In this document: piece after piece, positions 42,329-50,991 of the stretch | Position numbering within the stretch: position 1 is the stretch's first letter | How the letters are laid out: every line of letters starts with the position of its first letter | Source of the DNA: Polyangiaceae bacterium | Lineage (GTDB): Bacteria; Myxococcota_A; Polyangia; Polyangiales; Polyangiaceae | Assembly: GCA_013361525.1 (NCBI GenBank) | Contig: JABFXY010000139.1 | Location: forward strand, 1 to 64,000 | Reading direction: 5' to 3' | Length of the DNA stretch: 64,000 bases | Notes under the pieces: generated by a model | Told to the model about the DNA's origin: nothing | Seen by the model: the letters and a program-made list of their open reading frames with translations, nothing else | Databases searched by the model: none | Made by a program: the position numbers and the translations under genes

Positions 42329-44910
42329 TACTCGGCTGCGACGAGGCGCGCGGCCCAGAGGTCCAAGCCCGACACGAAGTAGGCGATCGTTCCTCCGTCG
42401 GCGTCGGCTCCGAGCGCGACGTCGTGCGACTCCCCGTTCGTCTGCAGATCGCTCGTCGCGTTGCCTTCGAGATCGAGCGAAAACAACCTGCAACGAAGGC
42501 GATCGCCACCACCTTGGCCTGCGACGAGCGTCTCTTCGAGCGTCTCGCTCGCGGGGACGTAGGCGATGGATCCCACCGTTCGCCGGCCGGTCTCTTCGAG
42601 CAACGTCTTCCAGAGGACCTCACCGGTCGCGCCGTTCATGTACGCGACCTCGCCCGTCGTGAGGCCGAGCACGAGCTCCGCGTGGTCGTCGCCGTCGCGA
42701 TCCGGCACGAAAGAAACCGATTGGACGTCGCCACCCATTGGATAGTTGGGGACCTCGGGATCCTCGCGCGGGTCGAGGTACGTCTCCCAAACGAGGGTTC
42801 CGTCCGCCGGCGCGCGGTTCTTCATGTGGCCCTGCAGATCCGGCGAGGCACCCGCAAAGTAGAGCTCGCGGTCGCGAATGCCGACCCACGATGTGGTTTC
42901 GGGGACCGCCAAGCTCCAGGTGAGCGTGCCGTCGCCCGCGACGACGGCGACGTGGGGATCGCCGAAGATGGTGGCGTCGCCGTAACCGATTTCGTCGCCC
43001 GCCACGCCGTCGAGATCGCCGAACCCGAGCACCGGGATGAAACAGGGCGCGACCGGCGTCGTGAACCGCTCCTCGAAGTCGTCGCCGTCGAAAGCGACGA
43101 TCGAACAATCCGCCGCGGCCTCGGCCGCGACGATCTCCGGGGCGCCGTCGCCGTCGAGATCCGGCGCGCCGACGTCTTCGATCGTTCCCCACGTGTGGAG
43201 GGTCTGGATCACCTCGCCTTCGCCCGACAAAACATCGACGACACCCACCGTGTCGAGCGGTGCGAGCGTCCAGCCGCCGGCGATGACCTCCGCGCGACCG
43301 TCCATGTCGAGATCCGCGACCGCGACGGACGTTCCGGTGCCGGCCGGTCCGACGCTGAGCCGCCGTGCCCAGCGCTCGACACCGTCCGCGCCGACGCAGC
43401 GCACGTTCGCGTGGTCGTCGATCGTCACGACCTCGGCGACCCCGTCGCCATCGAGGTCACCCGTGGCAGTCTCGAACACGAAGCTTCCGCTCACGTACTC
43501 GAAGATCGAGGCGCCCGTCGCGGGCGAGACCGCCTGAACGATCGTGCTCCAGCCGCCGAACACGAGCGCGTCCTCACCGTCGATGTGCGCGCGGGTGACG
43601 ACCGAGACCGGCAGCCCCGCTTCGGCACGCCAAAAGACGTGGTCGACGGCGTCGTCCTCGAGGCGCAGAGCCGTCAGCCCACCCGTCGGGGGAGAGGAGT
43701 CTCCCGAGCCGACGAGGAGCACCGGATTGGCTTGGCCGGGAACGTCGATGACGTCGAGCAACATCACCGGCCCATCCGCTTTGCTCATGGGTTGGGACCA
43801 CCGAAGCACGCCGTCGGGGCCGTAGGCCTCGATGCGATTGCCATTGAAGAAGTCGAGGACGCCGACGAAAACGCGCGGCTCGCCGCCGACGACCGCGCCC
43901 GCCACACGCGACGCGTGCGCATCGACGGCCATCGGAATGGTGAACAGCATGGCGCCGTCCGCGTCGACCACGTCGACGGCGTCTCCGTGGGCCGCGATCG
44001 CTTCGTCGCGACCATCGCCGTCGAAATCCGCCGTCGCGAGCGCGCTCAAAGCGTCACCGGCTTGATACGCAAACCGCTGAGAGCCGTCGGCGTTCAGTCC
44101 ATAAAGCGTGGGATACGGGTCCGGCGGGTTCCCGCCGCCGGCGGGCCCGATGATGGTGTCATTTTCGACTCCCACATAGAGCTCGCCGCCCGCTGCGCCG
44201 TCGAGCTCGGCGGGTCGCGCAAAGATCATGATGTCCGGAACGGTCGAGGTCCAAAGCTCCTCTCCCGTCCGGCCGGAAAAGCCGCGCGGATCGCCGACGA
44301 CGAACACGTCTTTGACGCCGTCGTCGTCCCCGTCGAAGAGCGCAATCGCGGTCGGGAAGCTCCCCTCGAGGGTGTTTTGCCAAAGGAGCGATCCGTCGGC
44401 GCCCGAAAACGCGACCAGATCCAGGAAGCTCGTCGCGACGACGAAATCAGGGACGTCGTCGCCGTCGATTTCCAACGTCTCGACCGCGTATGCCCAGTCG
44501 TTGTCGCCCGCGACGAGCGAGAGGCCGGGGATGTCCCAATCGACGGTCCAAAGCGGATCATTGGCCTGTAGCCCGTCCGTGGCGAAGGCTGCGAGGCCGC
44601 GGCTTCCCAGGACGAGCTCGTCGGAGCCGTCCGCGTCGAGGTCCGCCGCGGCGATCGCCCAGCTCTCGCCGTGGCTCTGATTGCGAAACGCGAGCTCGAT
44701 ATGCGCATCGGACGGATCGGGCGCGCCGCCCGACCCGCCGGCCCCACCGTCGGCGCCGCCGGCGCCACCGGCAGCGCCGGTGCCTCCCGATCCGCCGTCA
44801 TTGCTGCTGCCACCGCCGCCTTGGGGCTCCGAATCGTCGCCGCACCCGGTGGCCAGCAAGGCCGTCACGAGCACGAGGCATCCCGTTCGACAAAGCTCTC
44901 TCAAGATCAT
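42328..44910 (-). CDS. FG-GAP/VCBS-repeat beta-propeller lipoprotein
   Basis: 860 residues. Signal peptide and lipobox LLATGC (Cys about 23), then a Gly/Ala/Asp-rich linker (about 30-65). The mature region is a run of Asp-rich calcium-binding loops of FG-GAP/VCBS type (DLDADGSDELVLG, DIDGDDVPDFVV-like units, DLDGDGAPEIV), forming a large extracellular propeller typical of integrin-like or secreted adhesin repeats. It ends DLWAARLVAAE. It lies downstream of the deacetylase-like gene on the same strand (78 nt). No enzymatic motif is seen; likely a surface-binding protein. Confidence 0.75.
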   Translation of the reverse strand: MILRELCRTGCLVLVTALLATGCGDDSEPQGGGGSSNDGGSGGTGAAGGAGGADGGAGGSGGAPDPSDAHIELAFRNQSHGESWAIAAADLDADGSDELVLGSRGLAAFATDGLQANDPLWTVDWDIPGLSLVAGDNDWAYAVETLEIDGDDVPDFVVATSFLDLVAFSGADGSLLWQNTLEGSFPTAIALFDGDDDGVKDVFVVGDPRGFSGRTGEELWTSTVPDIMIFARPAELDGAAGGELYVGVENDTIIGPAGGGNPPDPYPTLYGLNADGSQRFAYQAGDALSALATADFDGDGRDEAIAAHGDAVDVVDADGAMLFTIPMAVDAHASRVAGAVVGGEPRVFVGVLDFFNGNRIEAYGPDGVLRWSQPMSKADGPVMLLDVIDVPGQANPVLLVGSGDSSPPTGGLTALRLEDDAVDHVFWRAEAGLPVSVVTRAHIDGEDALVFGGWSTIVQAVSPATGASIFEYVSGSFVFETATGDLDGDGVAEVVTIDDHANVRCVGADGVERWARRLSVGPAGTGTSVAVADLDMDGRAEVIAGGWTLAPLDTVGVVDVLSGEGEVIQTLHTWGTIEDVGAPDLDGDGAPEIVAAEAAADCSIVAFDGDDFEERFTTPVAPCFIPVLGFGDLDGVAGDEIGYGDATIFGDPHVAVVAGDGTLTWSLAVPETTSWVGIRDRELYFAGASPDLQGHMKNRAPADGTLVWETYLDPREDPEVPNYPMGGDVQSVSFVPDRDGDDHAELVLGLTTGEVAYMNGATGEVLWKTLLEETGRRTVGSIAYVPASETLEETLVAGQGGGDRLRCRLFSLDLEGNATSDLQTNGESHDVALGADADGGTIAYFVSGLDLWAARLVAAE

Positions 44911-44988
44911 GCGCGGCTTGTAGCGCGAAATGCGATCGCGCGCCCGCGCGAGCCGACGGCACCGCGGCGAAGCGCGCCCCGAAGAACG

Positions 44989-46479
44989 CTATTGCATTCG
45001 TTGTGCGAGCTCGCGGAACGAGACCACCTCGCCGCCCTCACATCGCAGGGCACCCGCCGCATCCGGACACCCGCCGAGGACCATGTCGACCGTGGACTCG
45101 AGCGCATCCAGGTAGGCCCCGTCTTCCCACATCGCGAAATGGTGGCCGACATTCCACGGTAGGCGGCCCATCGAATAGGCGCTCAGAACGGCGGATTCGT
45201 AGTCGTTCTTCATCCGCGTGCCGGGCACCTTGAGCCGAGCATAGTTGTAATCCATCGGAATGGTGCGTCCGCCTGGATACAACATCAGCGCGAACTGCAG
45301 AATCTTGCGCCCCTTCTCACGAGACAAGAAATAGAAGGGTGGCCCGGGGCTCGCGGATTGGCTCGTATCGTAGAGGTAACCTCGCTCCGCGAGCGCCTCG
45401 TAGAGCGCATCGTTCGCTGCGAGATACGGCGCGCGATAACCGACGATCGAATAGGGCACGAGCCGCGGGTGTTTCCGGTTCGGCTCGCCCTTGTCGTTGA
45501 ACAGGGTTTTACCGTCCAGCTCGACGGGGAAGGCGGGTAGCGGAATGCAGACGTCGGTGTCCTGCCGGAACATCGGGGCGCCGCACGCGCTCCCCGTGGG
45601 GCAATGCTGTTTCAGATTGCATGGTTGGGTGCAGACCCGGGTCGCCTCCGTCAGGCGCAAGCATTGCCCGGACGTACAATCGGCGTTCGTCTCGCACGCG
45701 GCACCCGTCGCGCGGCTCTCGGCGTCGGGCAATGGCTGGAACTTCGGAAAGACGGGCTGTCCCTCGCCGTCGAGGATCGGCACGAACAATTGCTGGCTCA
45801 TCGTCCCGCGGAAACGGTCGATCTCCTCGAGCCAGCGGGCTTTGTCCCACGTCCGCCCGTCGAGGTGGCCCATCCCGTGGTCGCCGATGTCGTGACCTTC
45901 GTTGATGGCTTGTTGGGTGAGCGCCCGGCGCACCAAAACCTCGGCGCGCGACATCGCCTTTCCGACGTCGCTCTTGCCGGGTTGGGTCGTATAGAACGCC
46001 GCATTCACGAAGAACGTCAAATGCGGCGCTTTGCCGTGTTTTGCCTTCATCGCGCGGGCGAACTCGAGCGCGCGCAGCCATAACGAATAACGGAGGCTAC
46101 CGTCGAACGCGGCGGTGAAATAGAAAGGCGATTGCGAGAAGTCTTTGTTTACCGTTTGGCGTTCGAGCGTCACGACCAGCGGATCGACGCCTTCGGTCGC
46201 CGGCGCGGCGCTCGCGCTGCCTTCGGCGGATGCTTCCGCAGACATCACGCTCGCGATCGAGGACGCAATCGGCGGTGCGGAGACGAAGGGCGTCGGTGCG
46301 GCGATGGCCGACTCCGCTGCAGCGGTCGCAGTGGTCACCGGCGCGGGGGTCGGCGGGTCGAGCGCGCTCGCGGCGACGTCTTCGCTGCGTCCACGAAGGA
46401 CGCTGTCCGCCTCACAACCGCCTGCAATCGCGAGGAGCAGGATGGCGCGAGCAAGGCCTCCAGACCGACGCGGCGCCAT
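44989..46479 (-). CDS. Polysaccharide-deacetylase-like lipoprotein
   Basis: 496 residues from the ATG at 46479. Signal peptide with lipobox AIAGGC (Cys about 23), then an Ala/Ser/Thr/Pro linker. The NodB-like region starts near residue 130: TAAFDGS in place of the usual TFDDG, and a His-containing HDIGDHGMGH motif consistent with a metal site. A Cys-rich insertion (about 270-320: CETNADC, CLRLTE, CTQPCNLKQHCPTG, CGAP) is not part of the family. Deacetylases of this type act on chitin- or peptidoglycan-like polymers, but the altered first motif makes activity uncertain. Upstream neighbour: the DUF4442 gene. Confidence 0.65.
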   Translation of the reverse strand: MAPRRSGGLARAILLLAIAGGCEADSVLRGRSEDVAASALDPPTPAPVTTATAAAESAIAAPTPFVSAPPIASSIASVMSAEASAEGSASAAPATEGVDPLVVTLERQTVNKDFSQSPFYFTAAFDGSLRYSLWLRALEFARAMKAKHGKAPHLTFFVNAAFYTTQPGKSDVGKAMSRAEVLVRRALTQQAINEGHDIGDHGMGHLDGRTWDKARWLEEIDRFRGTMSQQLFVPILDGEGQPVFPKFQPLPDAESRATGAACETNADCTSGQCLRLTEATRVCTQPCNLKQHCPTGSACGAPMFRQDTDVCIPLPAFPVELDGKTLFNDKGEPNRKHPRLVPYSIVGYRAPYLAANDALYEALAERGYLYDTSQSASPGPPFYFLSREKGRKILQFALMLYPGGRTIPMDYNYARLKVPGTRMKNDYESAVLSAYSMGRLPWNVGHHFAMWEDGAYLDALESTVDMVLGGCPDAAGALRCEGGEVVSFRELAQRMQ

Positions 46480-46529
46480 CTCGGAATCGGAGGGGGGAGC
46501 CACGGCGATTCCGACGGATGAAGGGCGCC

Positions 46530-47057
46530 TTATGCCTTTTCCGACCGCTTCGGACCGACGAGCGACCGCAGCTCCGCGCGCGCGACCTCTTCGCCGACCT
46601 GATTCCAAATGCTGACCGGGACGATGAACTCCTGCTTTTCGCTCGTCGTCGGAACGGGGCATTCACTCGTCGCGCGCAACGTTCCGCGGGCCTTCTTCAG
46701 GTATTCCATCGAGAGGCCGGCGACGATGAACCGCGCGTCGTTGGGCAACGAATACGCGAGCGCGACATTGCCGGTGAGCTCCGCGAGGTTCACGAGGGCG
46801 ACTGCGTGCACGCTCGAGAGGTGATTACGCAGTTCCGGCCGGTCGAACATCCGCACCTCGGCGTACCCGGGGCGCAGCTGCTCCACCTTCGCGTGGATGC
46901 TGGACGTATACGGCGCCGCGAGCCCGACGGCCTTGCTGAACAGCTTCTTGCCGAACGGCAGCGGGGAGAGCCGATCCCAAAGCTCGCGAATGACGTTGCG
47001 ATCGCTGTTCGCCATGGCGGACGGCGACAGAAAGGAGAGCGCGGAGGGTAGGTTCAT
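46530..47057 (-). CDS. DUF4442 / hotdog-fold thioesterase-like protein
   Basis: 175 residues from the ATG at 47057; ATG 47015 would also fit and neither has a strong ribosome-binding motif. The hotdog pattern is visible as LRPGYAEVRMFDRPELRNHLSSVHAVALVNLAELTGNVAL, with a likely central helix, and VPVSIWNQVGEEVARAEL near the end. DUF4442 proteins resemble PaaI-like thioesterases acting on acyl-CoA. It lies between the lysyl oxidase gene (22 nt) and the deacetylase-like gene (50 nt), both secreted-protein genes, an unexplained mix. Confidence 0.7.
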   Translation of the reverse strand: MNLPSALSFLSPSAMANSDRNVIRELWDRLSPLPFGKKLFSKAVGLAAPYTSSIHAKVEQLRPGYAEVRMFDRPELRNHLSSVHAVALVNLAELTGNVALAYSLPNDARFIVAGLSMEYLKKARGTLRATSECPVPTTSEKQEFIVPVSIWNQVGEEVARAELRSLVGPKRSEKA

Positions 47058-47079
47058 GGTCGATTGGGAGACGGCAGTC

Positions 47080-48639
47080 TCAAGGGCAAACGCAGCTCGA
47101 GCAATCGAGGAAGTCCCAAGCAATGCCGTCGCAGTCACACGACCCGTCGCCCGACCAACCGCACGGATCGCCGTCGGAGCAGCAGGCGCCGGTGTTCGGC
47201 GTGCAGCCGCCGGGGCAGGTGTCGATGGGCACGCAATCCGGATCCGCCGAGCTGCATTGCGCGCAATCGACGGAGTCCCAGGCCTGCGTCCCGGCACATT
47301 GGCAGATGCCGTCGTCGCCCAGGCCGCAGGGGTTCGTCGGATCGCAGCAGGCATCGTCCGGAGGCGTGCAGCCGCCGGGGCAGGTCGTCGCGCCCGTGCA
47401 CGACTCGCAGCCGGAGCACTCCTGTGCGTCCCAAGGATAGAAGCCGTCGCAATCGCAGAGGCCGTTCGCCGCGAGGCCGCACGGGTCGCCGTCGGCGCAG
47501 CACGCCGGATCCGGATTGCCACACCCGTTCGGGCACGTCTCCGCAGCGATGGTGACGGGGACGAGCGCGACGTTGTTGTCGAAGCTCGACTCCGCGATGG
47601 TCTTGTCGAAGTTCACCTCGACCTGAAGCATGTAATCGCCGGGCGGCACGTCGGTGATGTCGACCCATTGGCACGGCAGCGAGGCCGAGTAGATGTCGGA
47701 CCAGCCGGCCGAAATGCCTTGGAAGCCGCAATGGTATTGCGCCGGGGGCGCGCCGGGCTCGAGCTCCTCGAAATCGAGGAGGCAGAAGGCCTGCTTGTGG
47801 CCGTTCGCCACGGTCACGCCGTTCGTGTCGATGAGCGAATAGCGCGCGTAACCGAGGAAGTGGTAATGGTCGTGACAGGCCGAATACTCGAAGAGATCGT
47901 TGTTCTCCGGGTTGCCGAGGAACAAATCGCCGTCGCCGGTGTTGGGCGTCTTGAGATCGAAGCGGAGGAGCTTGCGGTCGCCGGGGGCGTCGACACACCC
48001 TTCTTGAATCACGCATGCGTCGTCTTGGAACGTCTGCCAGGAGACCTCCGCGCTCGCCTGCACGCGCTCCGCGTCGATCGACAGATCCGACAGAACGCAG
48101 GTGCCGTTGTCTCCGCAACGCGAGCCGAGCGGGCAGCAGACGTTGTCCGCGCCGCAAACCATCTGCGCGGGGCACGTGTCGGTGCAGCCATAGCTGCCGT
48201 CGATCGGGTTGGGCTGGCAATACTCCGCCGTGCTGCACGTCGAGCCGTCGGGGCACTCCGCCATGCAGTTGCTCGCCGCCGGGGAGCATTTGTCGTTGCC
48301 GGCCACGCTGCCGGGGCAGCAGATCTCACCGACCTCGCAACAGATTGGATAGATTTCGGGGTTGATCGAACAGGCGTCCCGCTCCGCGGGGCACTCGGCC
48401 GCGCAATGCTCGTTGTCGACGCAGATTGGCTCTTGCTCGGTGCAGAGGGCACAGCCGATGGGACCCATTCCCCCGCCGCCGTCCGTGGGAGGCGAGCCGC
48501 CGTCCGTCGTGGCTCCGCCGTTGCCCCCGTTACCTCCCAGTCCGCCGCTTCCTGCTGTCCCGGTATCGTCGCCACAGGCAGCGGATGCGACAGCGAGAGC
48601 CAAAGCGAAAGAGAACGCAGGGTAGCGAAGGCTGGACAT
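47080..48639 (-). CDS. Lysyl-oxidase-domain Cys-rich lipoprotein
   Basis: 519 residues from the ATG at 48639. Signal peptide and lipobox VASAAC (Cys about 21), then a Gly-rich linker. About 13 Cys pairs cluster around a central lysyl oxidase-like domain (about 230-400) with the copper-ligand motif CHDHYHFLGYA, then GHKQAFCLLDFEEL, QGISAGWSDIY and LPCQWVDITDVPPGDY. These are the conserved blocks of LOX, a copper amine oxidase that deaminates Lys side chains and cross-links proteins. Prokaryotic LOX is rare and mostly seen in large-genome bacteria. Three C-terminal Cys-rich repeats (CPGGC...CC...CGL) follow. The neighbouring genes suggest an exported matrix function. Confidence 0.85.
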   Translation of the reverse strand: MSSLRYPAFSFALALAVASAACGDDTGTAGSGGLGGNGGNGGATTDGGSPPTDGGGGMGPIGCALCTEQEPICVDNEHCAAECPAERDACSINPEIYPICCEVGEICCPGSVAGNDKCSPAASNCMAECPDGSTCSTAEYCQPNPIDGSYGCTDTCPAQMVCGADNVCCPLGSRCGDNGTCVLSDLSIDAERVQASAEVSWQTFQDDACVIQEGCVDAPGDRKLLRFDLKTPNTGDGDLFLGNPENNDLFEYSACHDHYHFLGYARYSLIDTNGVTVANGHKQAFCLLDFEELEPGAPPAQYHCGFQGISAGWSDIYSASLPCQWVDITDVPPGDYMLQVEVNFDKTIAESSFDNNVALVPVTIAAETCPNGCGNPDPACCADGDPCGLAANGLCDCDGFYPWDAQECSGCESCTGATTCPGGCTPPDDACCDPTNPCGLGDDGICQCAGTQAWDSVDCAQCSSADPDCVPIDTCPGGCTPNTGACCSDGDPCGWSGDGSCDCDGIAWDFLDCSSCVCP

Positions 48640-48685
48640 TGCGGCGCGCACGCTAGCACGGGCACCCCCCCATGTAAGGACCGCC

Positions 48686-49684
48686 TTGAGGAAGTTGGAG
48701 CGGCTTGCGAAAGTTGACGTCTCCGTGATCGAAGCAGCCCTTGAACAGTCCGCCGACCCGACGACCGTGCTCGATCGCCTGCGCAGCACGTTGGGCTTGG
48801 TCATCCGTGGCAAACCGGAGGCGATCGATCTGCTTCTCGTGGGGGCGCTCTCGGGCGGCCACGTGCTCATCGAGGACGTTCCCGGTGTAGGGAAGACGAC
48901 GCTCGCGAAGTGTTTCGCACGTGCGCTCGATCTCGATTTCGCACGGATTCAGTTCACGCCTGATCTCCTACCTTCGGACATCCTCGGCACGCACACGCTC
49001 CACCCGCGGGAAGGGACGCTGTCGTTTCAGCGCGGACCGATCTTCGCGAACGTGCTGCTCGCCGACGAGATCAACCGGGCGTCGCCGCGCACACAGTCGG
49101 CGTTGCTCGAAGCGATGAGCGAAGAGCAGGTCACCATCGACGGCACGACGATGAAGCTGCCCGAGCCGTTCCTCGTCCTCGCGACCCAAAACCCGGTCGA
49201 CTTCCAGGGCACGTATCCGCTCCCCGAGGCGCAGCTCGATCGATTCGTTCTGCGATTGAGCGTCGGCTACCCGGGCGAGGAAGACGAGCTAGAGATGCTC
49301 TTCGACCGCAAAGACAAGGACCCGCTCGAAGCGGTGCGTCCGGTCGCGGCGAGGAGCGAGCTCGTGCAGATGATCCTCCGCGTGAAACAGGTTCGGGTCG
49401 AGGAACGCGTCGCCCGATACATGCGGCGCCTGGTGCAAGCCACACGCGACCACGCCGACGTTGCATTGGGCGTCAGCCCGCGCGGCACCCTCCTTCTCTA
49501 TCGCGCGTGTCAGGCGCGCGCGTTTCTCATGGGCCGAACCTTCGTCATGCCCGACGACGTGCAAGCGCTCGCGACGGCGGTGCTCGGCCATCGATTGATG
49601 GTTACGGAGCGGGCTCGTTATGGCGGTCGAGGTGCTTCGAGCGTCCTCGAAGAGGTGGTGAAGGCGATTCCCGTTCCGCTATGA
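48686..49684 (+). CDS. MoxR-family AAA+ ATPase
   Basis: 332 residues from a TTG start with AAGGA 5 nt upstream. AAA+ motifs: Walker A VPGVGKTTL, Walker B LLADEINRAS, sensor NPVDFQGTYPLPEAQLDRFVL, arginine-finger region further on. MoxR ATPases act as chaperones for metal or VWA-type partners. The stop overlaps the ATG of the DUF58 gene in an ATGA arrangement, and DUF58 is followed by a transglutaminase, the classic three-gene cluster. Mechanistic role is unknown in most species. Confidence 0.9.
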   Translation: MRKLERLAKVDVSVIEAALEQSADPTTVLDRLRSTLGLVIRGKPEAIDLLLVGALSGGHVLIEDVPGVGKTTLAKCFARALDLDFARIQFTPDLLPSDILGTHTLHPREGTLSFQRGPIFANVLLADEINRASPRTQSALLEAMSEEQVTIDGTTMKLPEPFLVLATQNPVDFQGTYPLPEAQLDRFVLRLSVGYPGEEDELEMLFDRKDKDPLEAVRPVAARSELVQMILRVKQVRVEERVARYMRRLVQATRDHADVALGVSPRGTLLLYRACQARAFLMGRTFVMPDDVQALATAVLGHRLMVTERARYGGRGASSVLEEVVKAIPVPL

Positions 49685-50991
49685 ACCTCGCGCGGTTGCT
49701 CAGGACGCTCCGGTCGAAGCGCGAGCTCGCGCGGCTGAACCACGTCCTGATTCCCGCGAAGAAGTCGGAGCGAGATCGCTTTCGGCGAAGTGTCTTTGGT
49801 CGCGCCATTGCGCCGACGTTCGGGGCCTATTCGTCACTCAGCCGCGAAGGGCGCGTGATGTTTCTCGTCACGCTGATGATTGGTCTCGCCGGTCTCGACG
49901 TGATGGACACGCAGGTTCATCTGCTCTTTGCGATGTTGTCGGGGTTGATCGTGGCGTCGCTCGCCGCGAGGCCGTTCTTTCGTGCGCGCGGACTGCAAGT
50001 CGACGTCGATGCGCCGGCGCGCGTGTCGGTGGGCGCCTCGCAGCGGTTCGTCGTCAACCTCACGAATGCCGGGAAAAAGCCTCTCGTTACCTTGCGCGTG
50101 TCGGCGCCGTTTCTTCCTTGGGACGGCCCCTGGATGAGCGCGCCGGAGCCCGTCACCGCCGTGCGACCGGGGACCAGCGCGACCACGACGGCGGAGGCGC
50201 GTTTTCTCGCGCGCGGCGAGCACCACCTCGATGCGTTCGAGGTCGGCATGCTGGTGCCGTTCGGGCTCGCGATCGGGCCGAGGCGAACCTCGAACGGCGC
50301 CAAGTTCCTCGTCGTCCCTCGCATTGCACCGGTCGCGTCGCTCGCGCTCGAACATCGGTTGCCGTCGGCGCGCGACGCGCGTGTTCTGTCGGTTACGCCC
50401 GGCGAGGCGGAGTTCTCCTCGGTCAGACCCTATCGCTCGGGTGATCCGCTGAAGCACCTTCACGCGCGCACCTGGGCGCGGACGGGCACGCCCCACGTTC
50501 GGTCGTACGTCGCGGAGAAGAGCGAACGCGTCGGCATTGCGCTCGCTCTCGACGGTGACGTCGCGACCGAAACCGAAAAAGAGGGAGCGCTCAGCCTCGC
50601 GGCCGGCGTCGCGGCGCAAGTGGTGAAATCGGGGGCGGGTCTGTCGGCGATGTCGATCGATATGGACAGCTTCGCGATCGAGCCGCGCTCCGGCCGCGCA
50701 GCGCTCGAAGCGGCCCTCGATCGATTGGCGGTCCATACGCTGACCGTGAAGGACGAGCCGGTCGAAGCCGCGCTGGAGGCATCCTCCGCTGTGTTGAGCA
50801 GCATGATCCTCGTCACGGCGGACGAGTCCCCGCGCCGCAAGGCGCTCTACGATCGACTTCGCGCGCGCGGTCTTCCTGTGAAATGGCTTCGCGTCACGGC
50901 GGAGCCCGTCGCGGACGGAGGCGGCGGCGAGGCGGCTCCGCGCCGCGTCACGCTCGCGTCGATCGAGGCGGAGGAGGCGCTCCGCCTGTGA
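49681..50991 (+). CDS. DUF58-family membrane protein
   Basis: 436 residues starting at the ATG that overlaps the MoxR stop by 4 nt. Two transmembrane helices near residues 60-100 precede an ARG-rich region and the DUF58 signature SVRPYRSGDPLKHLHARTWARTG (about 240-265). A C-terminal VWA-like fold of DUF58 is expected from the family. It acts with the MoxR ATPase and is translationally coupled to it and to the downstream transglutaminase. The GTG of the next gene overlaps its stop. Confidence 0.88.
   Translation: MNLARLLRTLRSKRELARLNHVLIPAKKSERDRFRRSVFGRAIAPTFGAYSSLSREGRVMFLVTLMIGLAGLDVMDTQVHLLFAMLSGLIVASLAARPFFRARGLQVDVDAPARVSVGASQRFVVNLTNAGKKPLVTLRVSAPFLPWDGPWMSAPEPVTAVRPGTSATTTAEARFLARGEHHLDAFEVGMLVPFGLAIGPRRTSNGAKFLVVPRIAPVASLALEHRLPSARDARVLSVTPGEAEFSSVRPYRSGDPLKHLHARTWARTGTPHVRSYVAEKSERVGIALALDGDVATETEKEGALSLAAGVAAQVVKSGAGLSAMSIDMDSFAIEPRSGRAALEAALDRLAVHTLTVKDEPVEAALEASSAVLSSMILVTADESPRRKALYDRLRARGLPVKWLRVTAEPVADGGGGEAAPRRVTLASIEAEEALRL

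Noticed and set aside
42316..44571. 751-codon plus-strand frame antisense to the FG-GAP gene
   Set aside because: Repetitive Arg/Asp/Val composition mirrors the FG-GAP repeats on the opposite strand; no independent signature.
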